DNA of 37,623 bases from Deltaproteobacteria bacterium (GCA_947488865.1 CANLCB010000008.1:1-37623), one strand, 5' to 3'. Counted from the first letter of the stretch, positions 8,214 through 17,282 are shown. Numbers and translations are program-made. Notes: generated by a model not told the origin, from the sequence alone.

Positions 8214-8942
8214 ATGACAATCTCCCTACAAACTCACGAAGTAACCAAGCGATACGGCGGTCGCAAGGTCGTTGATGGAGTGTCGATCCACGTGCACTCA
8301 GGCGAGATCGTAGGACTACTCGGACCAAACGGCGCTGGAAAAACAACCACATTTTATATGTGTGTTGGCCTCGCGGCCCCCGACACCGGAGCCGTTACTC
8401 TTAACGGAGCGGACATCACCCCAGAGCCTCTGTACTCCCGCGCGCGACTTGGAATTGGATATCTCCCGCAAGAGGCTTCGGTATTCCGAAAGCTCACCGT
8501 TAGAGAAAACGTTCTGGCTATCCTCGAAACCATGGACTTTCCTAATAGCGCCGCTCGAGAAGACCGGCTCAAGGAGCTCTTAGACGAGCTAGGCCTGTAC
8601 GGGTTGCGAAACAGCATGGCAAGCGCCCTATCAGGAGGAGAACGGCGCCGAGTTGAAATCGCGCGCTGCCTGGCCCGCAACCCCCAGTTCATCCTGCTCG
8701 ACGAGCCGTTCGCGGGTATCGACCCACTCGCGATCAAAGATATTCAACAACTCATCTCAACCCTCCAATCGAAGCAGATCGGGGTGCTCATCACCGATCA
8801 CAACGTTCGAGAAACCCTCGGAATCTGCACCCGAGCCTACATCTTGGTCGACGGGAAGGTCCTTGAGGAGGGCAGCCCGAACGCCATCGCGACCTCAGAG
8901 AAGGCAAAGAGGTACTACCTCGGGGGAGATTTCAGGCTATAA
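8214..8942 (+). CDS. lptB: LPS export ABC transporter ATP-binding protein LptB
   Basis: The 242-residue ATPase has a Walker A motif GPNGAGKT (37-44), the Q-loop in [10 protein letters not shown], the signature [15 protein letters not shown] (from 139), Walker [14 protein letters not shown] and the switch histidine His196 in ITDHNVRE. Length and the sequence DHNVRETLG are typical of LptB, the cytoplasmic motor that with LptFG extracts lipopolysaccharide from the inner membrane and drives it across the LptA bridge. Position just before rpoN is the conserved proteobacterial context. Neither lptA nor lptC is next to it; pcnB is upstream instead. The start ATG 8214 has only a weak AAGAAG upstream and may be translated by coupling with pcnB. 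Confidence 0.95.
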   Translation: MTISLQTHEVTKRYGGRKVVDGVSIHVHSGEIVGLLGPNGAGKTTTFYMCVGLAAPDTGAVTLNGADITPEPLYSRARLGIGYLPQEASVFRKLTVRENVLAILETMDFPNSAAREDRLKELLDELGLYGLRNSMASALSGGERRRVEIARCLARNPQFILLDEPFAGIDPLAIKDIQQLISTLQSKQIGVLITDHNVRETLGICTRAYILVDGKVLEEGSPNAIATSEKAKRYYLGGDFRL

Positions 8943-9030
8943 CTGCCCGGCGCGCCCTATTGTTTGAAGTTCAAGCGCCTACCTTATTCACGCCCCAAAA
9001 CACCTAAACACCTGAAAGATCGAACAATTA

Positions 9031-9059
9031 AGCGTCAAATCGTTATGTGATTTGTCGCT
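9031..9059. promoter_or_regulatory. Long inverted repeat between lptB and rpoN
   Basis: AGCGTCAAATC (9031-9041) and GATTTGTCGCT (9049-9059) are complementary at 10 of 11 positions around a 7-base loop, with one T-T mismatch. The text after it, TTGCCCGATTTTT, is a poor U-tract, so it may be a weak terminator for pcnB-lptB or an operator for rpoN. The rest of the 233-base gap shows only a loose sigma-54-like GG-N10-GC element at 9082-9095. Confidence 0.4.
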
Positions 9060-9175
9060 TTGCCCGATTTTTGCATGGTCAGGCCACTTTTCTGCGGTCG
9101 GTCTGCCCCACTTTAGTCATCTATTATGCGAGGGACTGCTCTAAAATGATGTCCCAATAAGGCGAACGGTACTGT

Positions 9176-10642
9176 ATGGGTTTAGAGGCAAAGCTCGTTC
9201 AAAAAATGGGGCAGTCATTAATGATGACACCTCAACTCCAACAAGCGATCAAGCTCCTACAGCTTGGGCGTCTGGAGTACAAGGACGCTATTGAGCGAGA
9301 GCTACTAGAGAACCCCGCGCTTGAAGAGATGCGCGAAGAGACTCAAGCAAGCGGCCTTCCTTCCCCAGAATCAGAGCCTAATGAACCAACGATCCTGGCG
9401 GTGCCAAACTCTTCGGGGGTAAGCGACGACTCCTCAGAATCTTCAAACAACGTAGAACCACGAGCGGACTGGGACGACTTCGCCGACGCGTTTACCGACT
9501 ACAAAGGATCGGCGTCAGCGAAAGGAACGCACGATGGAGAGGACCGTCAGTATCCAGAGGTCGCCTCAACCGCGTCTCAGACCTTAGAACAGCACATCCT
9601 TGACCAGGTAAGACTGTACGACTTCTCTGAACAGGACCAAACAATCGCTCAACATATCGCGGGCAACCTAGACCGCGATGGGTATCTCGAGTGTTCACAC
9701 GAGGAGATAGCACAAGCGGCTCAGTGCGACCTTGAGGATGTGTTCATGGTCGCGGATACGCTTCGATTCTTTGAGCCAGTGGGCGCATGCACCGGATCCC
9801 TCCAACAGTGCCTTCTTACCCAACTGGAGTTCCGGGGCCTCGCGGATAGTCTTGAGTCACGTCTCATCAAAGATCACCTTGAAAAGCTTGAGAAGCGCAA
9901 ATACGACCTCATCGCGAAAGCTGAGGGAGTTACGATCGACGACATCGCCCGCGCTATCAAATCAATTCGAACACTCGATCCAAAGCCCGGCCGCGCGTTC
10001 TCTGAGGAAACCACTCGATATGTGGTTCCAGATGTGTACGTTCAGAAAGTAGGCAATGACTACGTCATTACCCTTAACGAGGAAGGAATACCCCGATTAA
10101 AGATCAGCCCTTACTACTCAAACCTCATGAAGGATCCAGAAAGCGCTGGAGCTAACAAAACCTACCTGACCGAGAGACTGCGCGCAGCGTCGTGGCTCAT
10201 TAAGAGCATTCAACAGCGACAACAAACGATTTTTCGAGTCACTGAAAGCATCATGAAGTTTCAGCGACCTTTCCTTGATCACGGCATTGAAAAGCTGAAA
10301 CCTCTTGTCCTCAAAGATGTGGCCGACGACATCGACATGCACGAATCAACCGTAAGTCGTGTCACGACCGAGAAGTATGTACATACTCCTCAAGGGATTT
10401 TTGAATTGAAATTTTTCTTTACCTCCGGCATCAAAACCGCGAGCGGCGACATCTCGTCCTCGTCCGTGAAGGAGCGTATCAAATCAATTATCGCGGCCGA
10501 GTCATCAGGCAATCCGATTAGCGATCAGCAAATTGTCGATACGCTCAAGGCGGAGAAGATCGACATCGCTCGACGAACGGTGGCCAAGTATCGCGAGAGT
10601 CTCGGAATCGCCTCATCGTCCCAGCGTAAGAAAATCTTGTAA
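9176..10642 (+). CDS. rpoN: RNA polymerase sigma-54 factor RpoN
   Basis: The 488-residue protein has the full sigma-54 layout. Region I is Gln/Leu-rich (SLMMTPQLQQAIKLLQLGRL) with the ELLENPALEE motif. An acidic Region II (about 50-120) is rich in Ser, Asp and Glu. The core-binding domain includes LDRDGYLE and TLDPKPGR. The helix-turn-helix LKDVADDIDMHESTVSRVT lies at about 378-396, followed by KYVHTPQGIFELKFFF. The RpoN box ARRTVAKYRE (from 465) reads the -24 promoter element. The factor directs RNA polymerase to -24/-12 promoters that need AAA+ activators, none of which is in the window. ATG 9176 is fixed by an in-frame stop 16 bases upstream; the Shine-Dalgarno is weak (AAGG, 14 bases away). 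Confidence 0.97.
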   Translation: MGLEAKLVQKMGQSLMMTPQLQQAIKLLQLGRLEYKDAIERELLENPALEEMREETQASGLPSPESEPNEPTILAVPNSSGVSDDSSESSNNVEPRADWDDFADAFTDYKGSASAKGTHDGEDRQYPEVASTASQTLEQHILDQVRLYDFSEQDQTIAQHIAGNLDRDGYLECSHEEIAQAAQCDLEDVFMVADTLRFFEPVGACTGSLQQCLLTQLEFRGLADSLESRLIKDHLEKLEKRKYDLIAKAEGVTIDDIARAIKSIRTLDPKPGRAFSEETTRYVVPDVYVQKVGNDYVITLNEEGIPRLKISPYYSNLMKDPESAGANKTYLTERLRAASWLIKSIQQRQQTIFRVTESIMKFQRPFLDHGIEKLKPLVLKDVADDIDMHESTVSRVTTEKYVHTPQGIFELKFFFTSGIKTASGDISSSSVKERIKSIIAAESSGNPISDQQIVDTLKAEKIDIARRTVAKYRESLGIASSSQRKKIL

Positions 10643-10740
10643 GAGCACCCCAGCCAAGTAGCTGGAATGGCCACTCTCACATCGTTCTACTGGATACGTG
10701 TTTTACCTATTAGATCAACTATCGCTTCTATTCGGGCCCT

Positions 10741-10765
10741 CCATCGGCGCAAGCGCCACCAATGG
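10741..10765. other. Hairpin in the rpoN-hpf intergenic region (10643-11009)
   Basis: An outer CCAT/ATGG pair and an inner GGCGC/GCGCC pair fold over a 2-base AA loop. Two weaker stems lie nearby: CCAGC/GCTGG at 10650-10665 just after rpoN, and GGAGC/GCTCC near 10810-10835. None carries a U-tract. The 367-base gap has no gene I can support, so hpf probably has its own promoter here and a structured leader. Confidence 0.3.
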
Positions 10766-11009
10766 TTATGAAAAACAGTCGTTCAGCCGAATATATACTT
10801 TGGGCGTAGGAGCTCGATTAAAGCCCGCTCCCCCGAAGAACCAGGCAACAATCTAATGCTCGCATTTAACTCTTTACTTTCATCGACCAGCCTGGCTAAC
10901 CTCAAATTGCGGTTTCAGAGCGTTGCCATTCGCGACTTCGTAGTCTCGGCAGCGTCCGTCGATTTGGGAGATTCGGCATCAAATAACATTAACCATAAAC
11001 GGAGGCACA

Positions 11010-11324
11010 ATGTCTGACTCAGCTCGAGTAATTAACGTAAGCATCGCGTTTCTCAATATTGAATCAACGGACGCGATCAAGCAGTATGCTACCGACAAGG
11101 TAAAGCACTGCGTTCAGAAATTCGCTCATCAAGATACCGAAGCTCATATGGTCCTGAAGGTTGAAAAAACCCGACAGATAGCCGAAATATCGATGCACCT
11201 TTCAGGCGCCGACTTTATCGTAAAAGAGGAGAGCGACAGCTTGTACGCCTCAATCGACAAGCTGACAGACTCACTCTCACAACAACTTCGTAAGCACAAA
11301 GATAAGGTAACGAGCCACCATTGA
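11010..11324 (+). CDS. hpf: Ribosome hibernation-promoting factor (short HPF / RaiA type)
   Basis: The 104-residue protein has the beta-alpha-beta-beta-beta-alpha pattern of HPF/YfiA: VSIAFLNIESTDAIKQYATDK, HMVLKVEKTRQIAEISMHL, then DSLYASIDKLTDSLSQQLRKHKDK with its basic end. It binds the 30S decoding centre and helps inactivate or dimerise ribosomes in stationary phase. The length fits the short form; the C-terminal dimerisation domain of long HPF is absent. GGAGG lies six bases upstream of ATG 11010. Position after rpoN is the conserved proteobacterial arrangement. Its stop overlaps the start of rapZ. Confidence 0.93.
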   Translation: MSDSARVINVSIAFLNIESTDAIKQYATDKVKHCVQKFAHQDTEAHMVLKVEKTRQIAEISMHLSGADFIVKEESDSLYASIDKLTDSLSQQLRKHKDKVTSHH

Positions 11325-12214
11325 GATCCTCGCTCGACGTAGACCACATTAATTCACTTGTCGTAATCGCGGGACTTTCCGGAGCTGGAAAGTCCTCCGC
11401 GATGGATCTGCTCGGAGATAGCGGATACTACATAGTCGATAACCTTCCGGTACCACTCCTCGAACAGTTCCTGTCATACACCAAGAAAGCGGGCCCTCGC
11501 TTTAGAAACACAGCGCTCCTTCTGGATATCGACTCCGAAGAGAATCAAGCGCAACTCTTACCGATGATCGGGACGGCGAGTGAGCGACCCAAAAATCTCA
11601 AGGTAATATTCCTAGACGCGAACACCCAGACAATCGTTAAACGCTACAGCGAAACGAGGCGCCCTCATCCAGGGTTCAACGCCGCTAAGGATAAAACTCT
11701 CAGCGATACAATCGCACGCGAGCGACAGCGACTACAGCCCATCAAAGAAGCCGCGGACCTGCTGCTCGACACCTCCACCTTCACCATCCATACCCTTCGC
11801 AGAGAGCTCAGGGAGTTCTTGACGAATCTCGGCTCTATACCAAAGGGAAACCTGCGGGTTAACTTCTTCTCTTTTGGGTTCAAGCACGGAGTTCCCCTGG
11901 ACTGTGACCTCATCGTGGATGTTCGCTTTCTTAGAAACCCTCACTTTGTCGAAGAGCTGCGACAGCAAGACGGGCGAGACGCCCCCGTTCGAGACTATGT
12001 CTTTGAGTCACCCGAGGCCCAGGAGTTCGTGTCTCGATACGAGGACCTCCTACGATTCCTCCTTCCCAAATATCAATACGAGGGAAAGGCCTATCTCAAC
12101 GTCGGGATAGGGTGTACCGGCGGTCAGCACCGCTCGGTAGCTATAGCGGAAGAGCTGTGCAAACGGCTTCAGGGGGCTGACTACCTCGTAAGCGTGAAGC
12201 ATCGAGAACTCTAA
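11321..12214 (+). CDS. rapZ: RNase adapter protein RapZ (YvcJ/YhbJ family NTPase)
   Basis: The 297-residue protein has an N-terminal P-loop GLSGAGKSS (18-26) followed by YYIVDNLPVPLL, the mid-protein FSFGFKHGVPLDCDLIVD and DVRFLRNPHF, and the C-terminal signature GIGCTGGQHRS (262-272), all diagnostic for RapZ. In enterobacteria it brings GlmY/GlmZ RNAs to RNase E and so controls GlmS; in other groups it is known as a nucleotide- and metabolite-binding regulator. The start is TTG 11321, four bases inside the end of hpf (TTGA overlap), so translation is probably coupled. In many relatives ptsN or hprK lies between hpf and rapZ; here neither gene is present at this place. Confidence 0.94.
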   Translation: MRSSLDVDHINSLVVIAGLSGAGKSSAMDLLGDSGYYIVDNLPVPLLEQFLSYTKKAGPRFRNTALLLDIDSEENQAQLLPMIGTASERPKNLKVIFLDANTQTIVKRYSETRRPHPGFNAAKDKTLSDTIARERQRLQPIKEAADLLLDTSTFTIHTLRRELREFLTNLGSIPKGNLRVNFFSFGFKHGVPLDCDLIVDVRFLRNPHFVEELRQQDGRDAPVRDYVFESPEAQEFVSRYEDLLRFLLPKYQYEGKAYLNVGIGCTGGQHRSVAIAEELCKRLQGADYLVSVKHREL

Positions 12215-12300
12215 CTCATTGAATTCTCACTTGCGGCGCATCCACCCCTAGCCTATCGTCATCCAAATATAACCGCTGTTATTGCTAAAAGGAGGCTTGC

Positions 12301-13479
12301 GTGGCCACTAACCAATATCTCTTTACTTCAGAATCTGTATCCGAAGGACATCCCGACAAAGTAGCGGATCAGCTTAGCGACGCGGTGCTCGATGAATTTC
12401 TCCGTCACGATCCTACCTCTAGGGTCGCTTGCGAGACCCTCGTTAAAAACGACGTCGTTATTTTAGCTGGAGAGATTACGTCCAAGCACACCGTGAACTA
12501 CGAGAAGCTTGCTCGTTCCGTAATCAAAGATATCGGCTACGACGAGCCAGCTCTCGGATTCGACTCGCAGTCATGCTCGATCATGACTTTTATGAGTCAA
12601 CAATCGCCTGACATCAGCATGGGAGTTAACGAGACTGAAGGTCTCTACAAGGAGCAGGGCGCGGGAGATCAAGGATTGATGTTCGGTTTCGCGTGCGATG
12701 AGACTCCCGAGCTCATGCCACTTCCTATCTCGCTCTCTCACCAAATCGTGAAAGCGCTCGCTAAAGCTCGACACTCGGATCCAAGTGGTTTTCTAAAGCC
12801 AGACGCGAAGAGCCAGGTAACAGTGGAGTATCGTGATGGCAAGCCTCACTGCGTGAACACCGTAGTGGTGTCAACGCAGCATGCCGAGAACGCCTCCCTC
12901 AAAGATGTTGAGGAATACGTTGTTGAGAAGATCGTTAAGAGGGTCATCCCGGATCAGTACCTCACCCCGGCCACTCGATATCTGATAAATCCGACGGGGC
13001 GTTTCGTTATCGGAGGCCCAGTTGGAGATTGCGGTCTCACGGGACGAAAGATCATTGTGGACACATACGGCGGCTATAGCCGACATGGTGGAGGAGCGTT
13101 CTCGGGTAAAGATCCATCAAAGGTGGACCGTTCAGCCGCTTATGCCGCGCGATACATCGCGAAGAACGTGGTAGCGGCGGGCCTCGCTGGAAAGTGCGAA
13201 GTGCAGGTAGCCTACGCCATTGGAGTGGCAAAGCCTGTATCCGTATACGTGAATACGTTCGGCACCGCGAAGGTCGCGGAAAGCGCCATATCGGCGGCGG
13301 TTCAAGAAGTGTTCGATCTCACTCCTCGAGGAATCATCCGAAGTCTTGATCTGCTTAAGCCTATCTACCGCGCGACATCGACCTACGGTCATTTCGGGCG
13401 AGAGTCGGGAAGCGACGGTAGCTTCTCATGGGAGCGTACCGACAAAGTGGACGCCCTCAAGGCCGCTCTTAAGGCATAA
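12301..13479 (+). CDS. metK: S-adenosylmethionine synthetase MetK
   Basis: The 392-residue enzyme makes S-adenosylmethionine from ATP and methionine. Signature sites are [19 protein letters not shown] near the N-terminus, [16 protein letters not shown] (substrate-binding loop) and [19 protein letters not shown] (P-loop-like). Length is normal. The start is GTG 12301 with a perfect AAGGAGG about seven bases upstream. The 86 bases after rapZ contain no SAM riboswitch that I can see. A strong intrinsic terminator follows. The window encodes at least three candidate SAM users (the GT2 fusion, the methyltransferase-like protein and TrmB), though none is adjacent. Confidence 0.97.
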   Translation: MATNQYLFTSESVSEGHPDKVADQLSDAVLDEFLRHDPTSRVACETLVKNDVVILAGEITSKHTVNYEKLARSVIKDIGYDEPALGFDSQSCSIMTFMSQQSPDISMGVNETEGLYKEQGAGDQGLMFGFACDETPELMPLPISLSHQIVKALAKARHSDPSGFLKPDAKSQVTVEYRDGKPHCVNTVVVSTQHAENASLKDVEEYVVEKIVKRVIPDQYLTPATRYLINPTGRFVIGGPVGDCGLTGRKIIVDTYGGYSRHGGGAFSGKDPSKVDRSAAYAARYIAKNVVAAGLAGKCEVQVAYAIGVAKPVSVYVNTFGTAKVAESAISAAVQEVFDLTPRGIIRSLDLLKPIYRATSTYGHFGRESGSDGSFSWERTDKVDALKAALKA

Positions 13480-13500
13480 AAGCCGCTACGAGGGAACACG

Positions 13501-13541
13501 AAGCGGGAGCTTGAGCGAACCTCAAGCTCCCGCTTTTTTTT
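13501..13541 (+). terminator. Strong intrinsic terminator of metK
   Basis: AAGCGGGAGCTTGAG (13501-13515) and its exact complement (13521-13535) form a 15-base-pair stem with a 5-base loop, followed by eight T residues (13534-13541). It lies 21 bases after the metK stop and faces the CheA-like gene that ends at 13578. The minus-strand side has no U-tract. Confidence 0.95.
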
Positions 13542-13577
13542 CAGAGCAAAGAGAAGTCCTAGAGCAGATATTAGACT

Positions 13578-14960
13578 CTAGCGTTTTAGTTCCGCGTCCA
13601 ACGACGACCAGTCATAGTCCCTGCGCCGCGCCTCTGGAATTCGAATTGAGACAGAGGTCCCTCGCCCCTCCTCGCTGGTAAGCGAAATGACGCCTTCAAG
13701 CTCCTGAACGGCCTTGAATACGACATCCATCCCCACACCCCGGCCCGAAACTTCGGTAAGCTTGGAGGCGGTTGAAAATCCCTGCTCGAAGATGAATCTT
13801 CGAATCTCCTCAGAGGAAAGCTTTTCATCCTGCCCCACGAGCCCTTTCTTCACAGCGGCGGACAAGATCGCCCTATCGTTGAGTCCCTGACCATCATCTG
13901 ACACAGTAACGGACACCCCGTCCTCCTCTCGACGAGCGCCAATCGTTATAGTGGCCTCAGTGGATTTCCCCTGAGCCACGCGAGATTCTGATGACTCAAC
14001 ACCATGATCGACCGCGTTTCGAATCACATGAACAAGAGGCGCGGAGAGCTTTTCATACACTGATGAATTGAGCTCGACATCCTCCCCTTCCAGCACGACT
14101 CGAACTTTTTTCCCTTGGGATTGGGCGAGAAGCGTCGCGGTTTTCTGTAGCTTCAACATCAGGCTCTTAATCGATACTCGACGAGCAGCGCCTCCCGTCG
14201 AGTGCAATTCATGCACAAGTCGCAACGTCAACGCCTGAACTGCCTGGGCGGATCTCGCTCTGGACTCCTGATCGTGGGAACCGTCTTTGAGGATCTCCTG
14301 ATGCGACGAAAGCTCACCAACCAGGTCTATAATCTCCTCCAATTTACGTGTCGAAAACTTCAGAGATTCATAGGCGTGATCGAGTTTTTTATGACGCCGC
14401 GCTCGCTCCTCGACAGAGACTTTACCTTTGCGAGGTTTATTAACGCCCCCAGCCGGTTGCCCTTGTTTTTTGTAGAACTCAAGCACCGCCTCCAGATCTT
14501 CGCGACTCTCCAGCGCGGTTGTTGACTTTGAGCGATGTCCTCCCCCGTCAACGTCGGCCCGATCTTTAACGTCTCGGTGAACCACGGCAACTTTGGCAAG
14601 GATATCCTCCACAGAGGGAACATACCGAGGGTTTGTAGAAAGCCCCTGAGCCCAGACTTTTAGCCTTTCATTGGCGGAGATCAGGATGTCCACAACCTCT
14701 CGCGATGGAGATATCTCTCCAACACACAAAAGCTGAATCAAGTCCTCGACCTTGTGGACGAAAAATCCGTACTCATCGAGACCGATCCCCATAGCCGAAC
14801 CTTTTAAGGTGTGCGCGGTTCGGAAAAGTTCACGGAGAGCGTCACCAGACGCGTCAGTCTCAAGAGAAAGAGCTGCACGCTCAAAACCTCGCAACAAATC
14901 GAGGGCATCGACCGCGAAGCTCTCAACCAGTTCTATGTCTAGTTCCTTTTGTTTGTTCAT
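13578..14960 (-). CDS. CheA-like histidine kinase lacking the CheW-like (P5) domain
   Basis: The 460-residue protein starts with an HPt domain whose phosphoacceptor is His50 in FRTAHTLKGSAMGIG. A linker with a charged region (about 130-200) follows. A P3-like helical pair leads into a CheA-type ATPase: N-box HVIRNAVDHG (311-320), G1 DDGQG (355-359), F-box FEQGFSTA (391-398), G2 GRGVGMD (406-412). The protein ends about 48 residues after G2, so the P5 domain that couples CheA to CheW and receptors is missing; CheA proteins are usually 650 or more residues. No cheW, cheY or receptor gene is nearby. It is more likely a stand-alone phosphorelay kinase than a chemotaxis kinase. ATG 14960 is preferred over ATG 14999 because homologous sequence starts near MNKQKELD; neither has a clear Shine-Dalgarno. 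Confidence 0.85.
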   Translation of the reverse strand: MNKQKELDIELVESFAVDALDLLRGFERAALSLETDASGDALRELFRTAHTLKGSAMGIGLDEYGFFVHKVEDLIQLLCVGEISPSREVVDILISANERLKVWAQGLSTNPRYVPSVEDILAKVAVVHRDVKDRADVDGGGHRSKSTTALESREDLEAVLEFYKKQGQPAGGVNKPRKGKVSVEERARRHKKLDHAYESLKFSTRKLEEIIDLVGELSSHQEILKDGSHDQESRARSAQAVQALTLRLVHELHSTGGAARRVSIKSLMLKLQKTATLLAQSQGKKVRVVLEGEDVELNSSVYEKLSAPLVHVIRNAVDHGVESSESRVAQGKSTEATITIGARREEDGVSVTVSDDGQGLNDRAILSAAVKKGLVGQDEKLSSEEIRRFIFEQGFSTASKLTEVSGRGVGMDVVFKAVQELEGVISLTSEEGRGTSVSIRIPEARRRDYDWSSLDAELKR

Positions 14961-15141
14961 ACGATGCGGCTGTCTCGAATGGTAGATCGAGCGAAACATC
15001 GAGAAACTTGAGCCCTAAGTAACGGGAACTACAGTGACAAAGCGGCCCTCCACGAAGCCGCCGACACGTTTCAATTCAAGGGGTTAACCAGACCCCCGAA
15101 CAAGCGGCCCCACGAGAGCGAGCCGGAGGTGGGAAATCCAC

Positions 15142-17169
15142 TTAGAATCGCAGGCGAACGCCAGCCATAGCCGAGGCTCCGGGAAGAGGGGCAACATCTT
15201 TGATGAACGAAACATGATTCCTCGCCTTCTCACTTAAGAGGTTAGTTCCTCTCGCGAAGAGCTCCACGGTGTTCTCCCCAACAGAAAACTCTCGACTCAC
15301 GTAGAGGTTCAGCATCGTGTAGGCGTCCGTCGAAGTCTCGTTCGGCGCGGTTTTGTCCTGAGCGAATACATGCTGAACTTCCAGGCGAATCCGTGCGTAC
15401 CGCTCATCGTAATAGTTTCCACCAACCTTAATTCTTAGCGGTGGGACTCGCGGCACATAGTCATGCGTATCTCGGTCTCGGGCCCACACGTAATCGGGCT
15501 GAAAATCGAACGATACCTCTTGAGCGTTGGTATCTTTTACGAAATACGCCAATTGTGACTCGAACCCCCAAAAATCAGCGTTTATATTTTCGAATTGATA
15601 TACGGGAAGATTATCGTCAACCTGTCCGGTTGGATTGGCTGAGATATAATCCCAGAAACGGTTGTAGAAGCCGCCAACAGAGCCCCGTACGGCTCCTTCC
15701 TCCCTTCTCAAGGTGAGGTCCGTTCCAAGAGATCGCTCAATGTTCAGATCCGCGTCTCCAATTTCGTATACACCGGTAGCCACGTGCCGACCGTCAGCGA
15801 ACAACTCCTGCCCGTTAGGAGCTCGCTCGGTATGAGAAACAGTCAAGCCTAATGAATACTCGTCGGAGACGTCCCAAACAGATCCCCCAGACTGGCTGAA
15901 CGCGTTAAAGTCCCTGCCAACATTATCTTCGTCAACAAGCGCGTCAAATCCTGTGGTATCGACAGTATTCCACTCGTATCGAGCCCCCCCCTGCAGAGTG
16001 AGCGAATCAGTCACTCCGAAATCTTCCATTAAGAAGAGCGAATAATTTCTCGAGTTCGTCGGCGGCTGAAACGCCTCCTCGCCAATCGCCTTAAAATCAT
16101 TACCGACAAATTGAAGCCCCCACGTTCCAGTGACATGAGCGACCTCTTTGTGCGCCATATCGAGTCGCGTCTCGACTCCATTATTGGTGAACTTGGTTCC
16201 CACCTCATCCCCCTCGAACTCCGTGTGATCATAATCCACAAAAGCTCCTCTCATCGTCGCGGCATTGATGAATTCACCTGTATCGTGGACCCCAGCTCTT
16301 GCGTCGACCCGGCGACGATGCGCGTTGACGCTGACATCAGGCTCTCCATTCGGCACACCGTAGATCGTCTTGTAATCTTGAACAGACGCGCCAGCAAATC
16401 CTCGGTCAAAGATATAGGAAGCTCCGCCTGTCACAACATCTGTCTGAGTCTCACTTGAGGGTAAGCGTCCCTTAGGTTCGGGATAATCGGGAGGATCACT
16501 CTCGCGCAAGGCCTCAGTTCGAGCGAATCCTGGGATGTGAATGTCGCCTGTTTTGGACGCGACGCTGTCAATGTGTATCGCCACTGAGTCTACGGCGGTA
16601 TTCACACTACCCAAAACAGTCCGTCCTTTATTGACGCTCTCCCCTCGAGTCTCAAAAGTTCCCTCTACAGGCTTTGATGGTAGCTTTTCAGGTATTCGAT
16701 TGTCGAAAACGTTTACTACGCCTCCAACTGCGCTCGCTCCATAGAGCAGCGTTGCTGGCCCCCGAACTACTTCAATCTTATCGACGAGTGACGACTCCAC
16801 GGTCACTGCGTGGTCAGGACTGACTGAAGAGATATCAAGAGAGCCAACTCCATTTTCAAGAACTCGGATGCGATCTCCGCCAAGACCTCGAATCACCGGA
16901 CGCCCTGCCCCCGGCCCGAATGAGGAGGACGTAATTCCAGCCTCCGTTGCGAGAGTATCCCCCAATGAGGTGGCGCTCTTCATGTCCAGCTCTTCGCCGG
17001 ACAAGACACTCACCGGCTGCGCTTGCTCACTCAGAGTCTTCTGACCACCAGTAGATTGAACGACTATTTCCCTAAGGGCCTGCTCTTGCGCATGCGCCCA
17101 TTTACTCTCTCCAAACAGGGTGGCGATGACCAAGAGCCCAACCGCTATCTTTATCTCACCTACTCTCAT
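15142..17169 (-). CDS. TonB-dependent outer-membrane receptor, ZnuD-like
   Basis: The 675-residue protein has a signal peptide ending AHA (about residue 27) and a TonB box (REIVV). The plug domain contains PVIRGLGGDRIRVLENGV, SPDHAVTVESSLVDKIEVVRG and the LLYGASAVGGVVNV segment. A beta-barrel ends in the required terminal Phe (GVRLRF). Several stretches resemble the zinc receptor ZnuD: SPDHAVTVE, RIPEKLPS, HTERAPNGQELFADGRHVAT and the SFIKDVAPLPG run near the end. The His-rich loop of neisserial ZnuD is not visible, so the metal is uncertain. It would import a scarce metal or chelate across the outer membrane using TonB energy; TonB/ExbBD are not in the window. A palindromic operator lies over its promoter. 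The 181 bases between its stop and the CheA-like gene hold nothing I can identify. Confidence 0.85.
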   Translation of the reverse strand: MRVGEIKIAVGLLVIATLFGESKWAHAQEQALREIVVQSTGGQKTLSEQAQPVSVLSGEELDMKSATSLGDTLATEAGITSSSFGPGAGRPVIRGLGGDRIRVLENGVGSLDISSVSPDHAVTVESSLVDKIEVVRGPATLLYGASAVGGVVNVFDNRIPEKLPSKPVEGTFETRGESVNKGRTVLGSVNTAVDSVAIHIDSVASKTGDIHIPGFARTEALRESDPPDYPEPKGRLPSSETQTDVVTGGASYIFDRGFAGASVQDYKTIYGVPNGEPDVSVNAHRRRVDARAGVHDTGEFINAATMRGAFVDYDHTEFEGDEVGTKFTNNGVETRLDMAHKEVAHVTGTWGLQFVGNDFKAIGEEAFQPPTNSRNYSLFLMEDFGVTDSLTLQGGARYEWNTVDTTGFDALVDEDNVGRDFNAFSQSGGSVWDVSDEYSLGLTVSHTERAPNGQELFADGRHVATGVYEIGDADLNIERSLGTDLTLRREEGAVRGSVGGFYNRFWDYISANPTGQVDDNLPVYQFENINADFWGFESQLAYFVKDTNAQEVSFDFQPDYVWARDRDTHDYVPRVPPLRIKVGGNYYDERYARIRLEVQHVFAQDKTAPNETSTDAYTMLNLYVSREFSVGENTVELFARGTNLLSEKARNHVSFIKDVAPLPGASAMAGVRLRF

Positions 17170-17206
17170 CGTGCCTCTTCGCTATCGTATTGCTACGGAC
17201 CGAGAC

Positions 17207-17244
17207 CTTATACGAGGAAGAAACTAAACGCAACACGGTTGCGT
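17207..17244 (-). promoter_or_regulatory. Promoter with overlapping palindromic operator for the ZnuD-like receptor
   Basis: The plus strand reads ACGCAACACGGTTGCGT (17228-17244), a perfect 7+7 palindrome around a 3-base centre. On the minus strand its proximal half supplies a -35-like TTGCGT, and 15 bases further lies TATAAG (17212-17207) as a -10. The receptor start follows at 17169. A repressor bound to the palindrome would block the -35, the classic arrangement for metal-controlled uptake genes. The sequence is not a recognisable Fur box nor the usual Zur box. A second perfect palindrome, TTTATGCATAAA, lies at 17250-17261. Confidence 0.55.
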
Positions 17245-17258
17245 ATGGATTTATGCAT

Positions 17259-17282
17259 AAAAAAGAGAGGGAATGCCCTCTC
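17259..17282 (-). terminator. Intrinsic terminator of the glycine-zipper lipoprotein gene
   Basis: On the minus strand GAGAGGG and CCCTCTC form a 7-base-pair stem over a 4-base loop (17265-17282), followed by six T residues (17264-17259). It is 30 bases downstream of the stop of the gene at 17312-17734 and separates that gene from the receptor promoter. Confidence 0.85.

Noticed and set aside
12215-12300. SAM riboswitch before metK
   Set aside because: The gap is only 86 bases, with no terminator hairpin and no SAM-box sequence that I can see.
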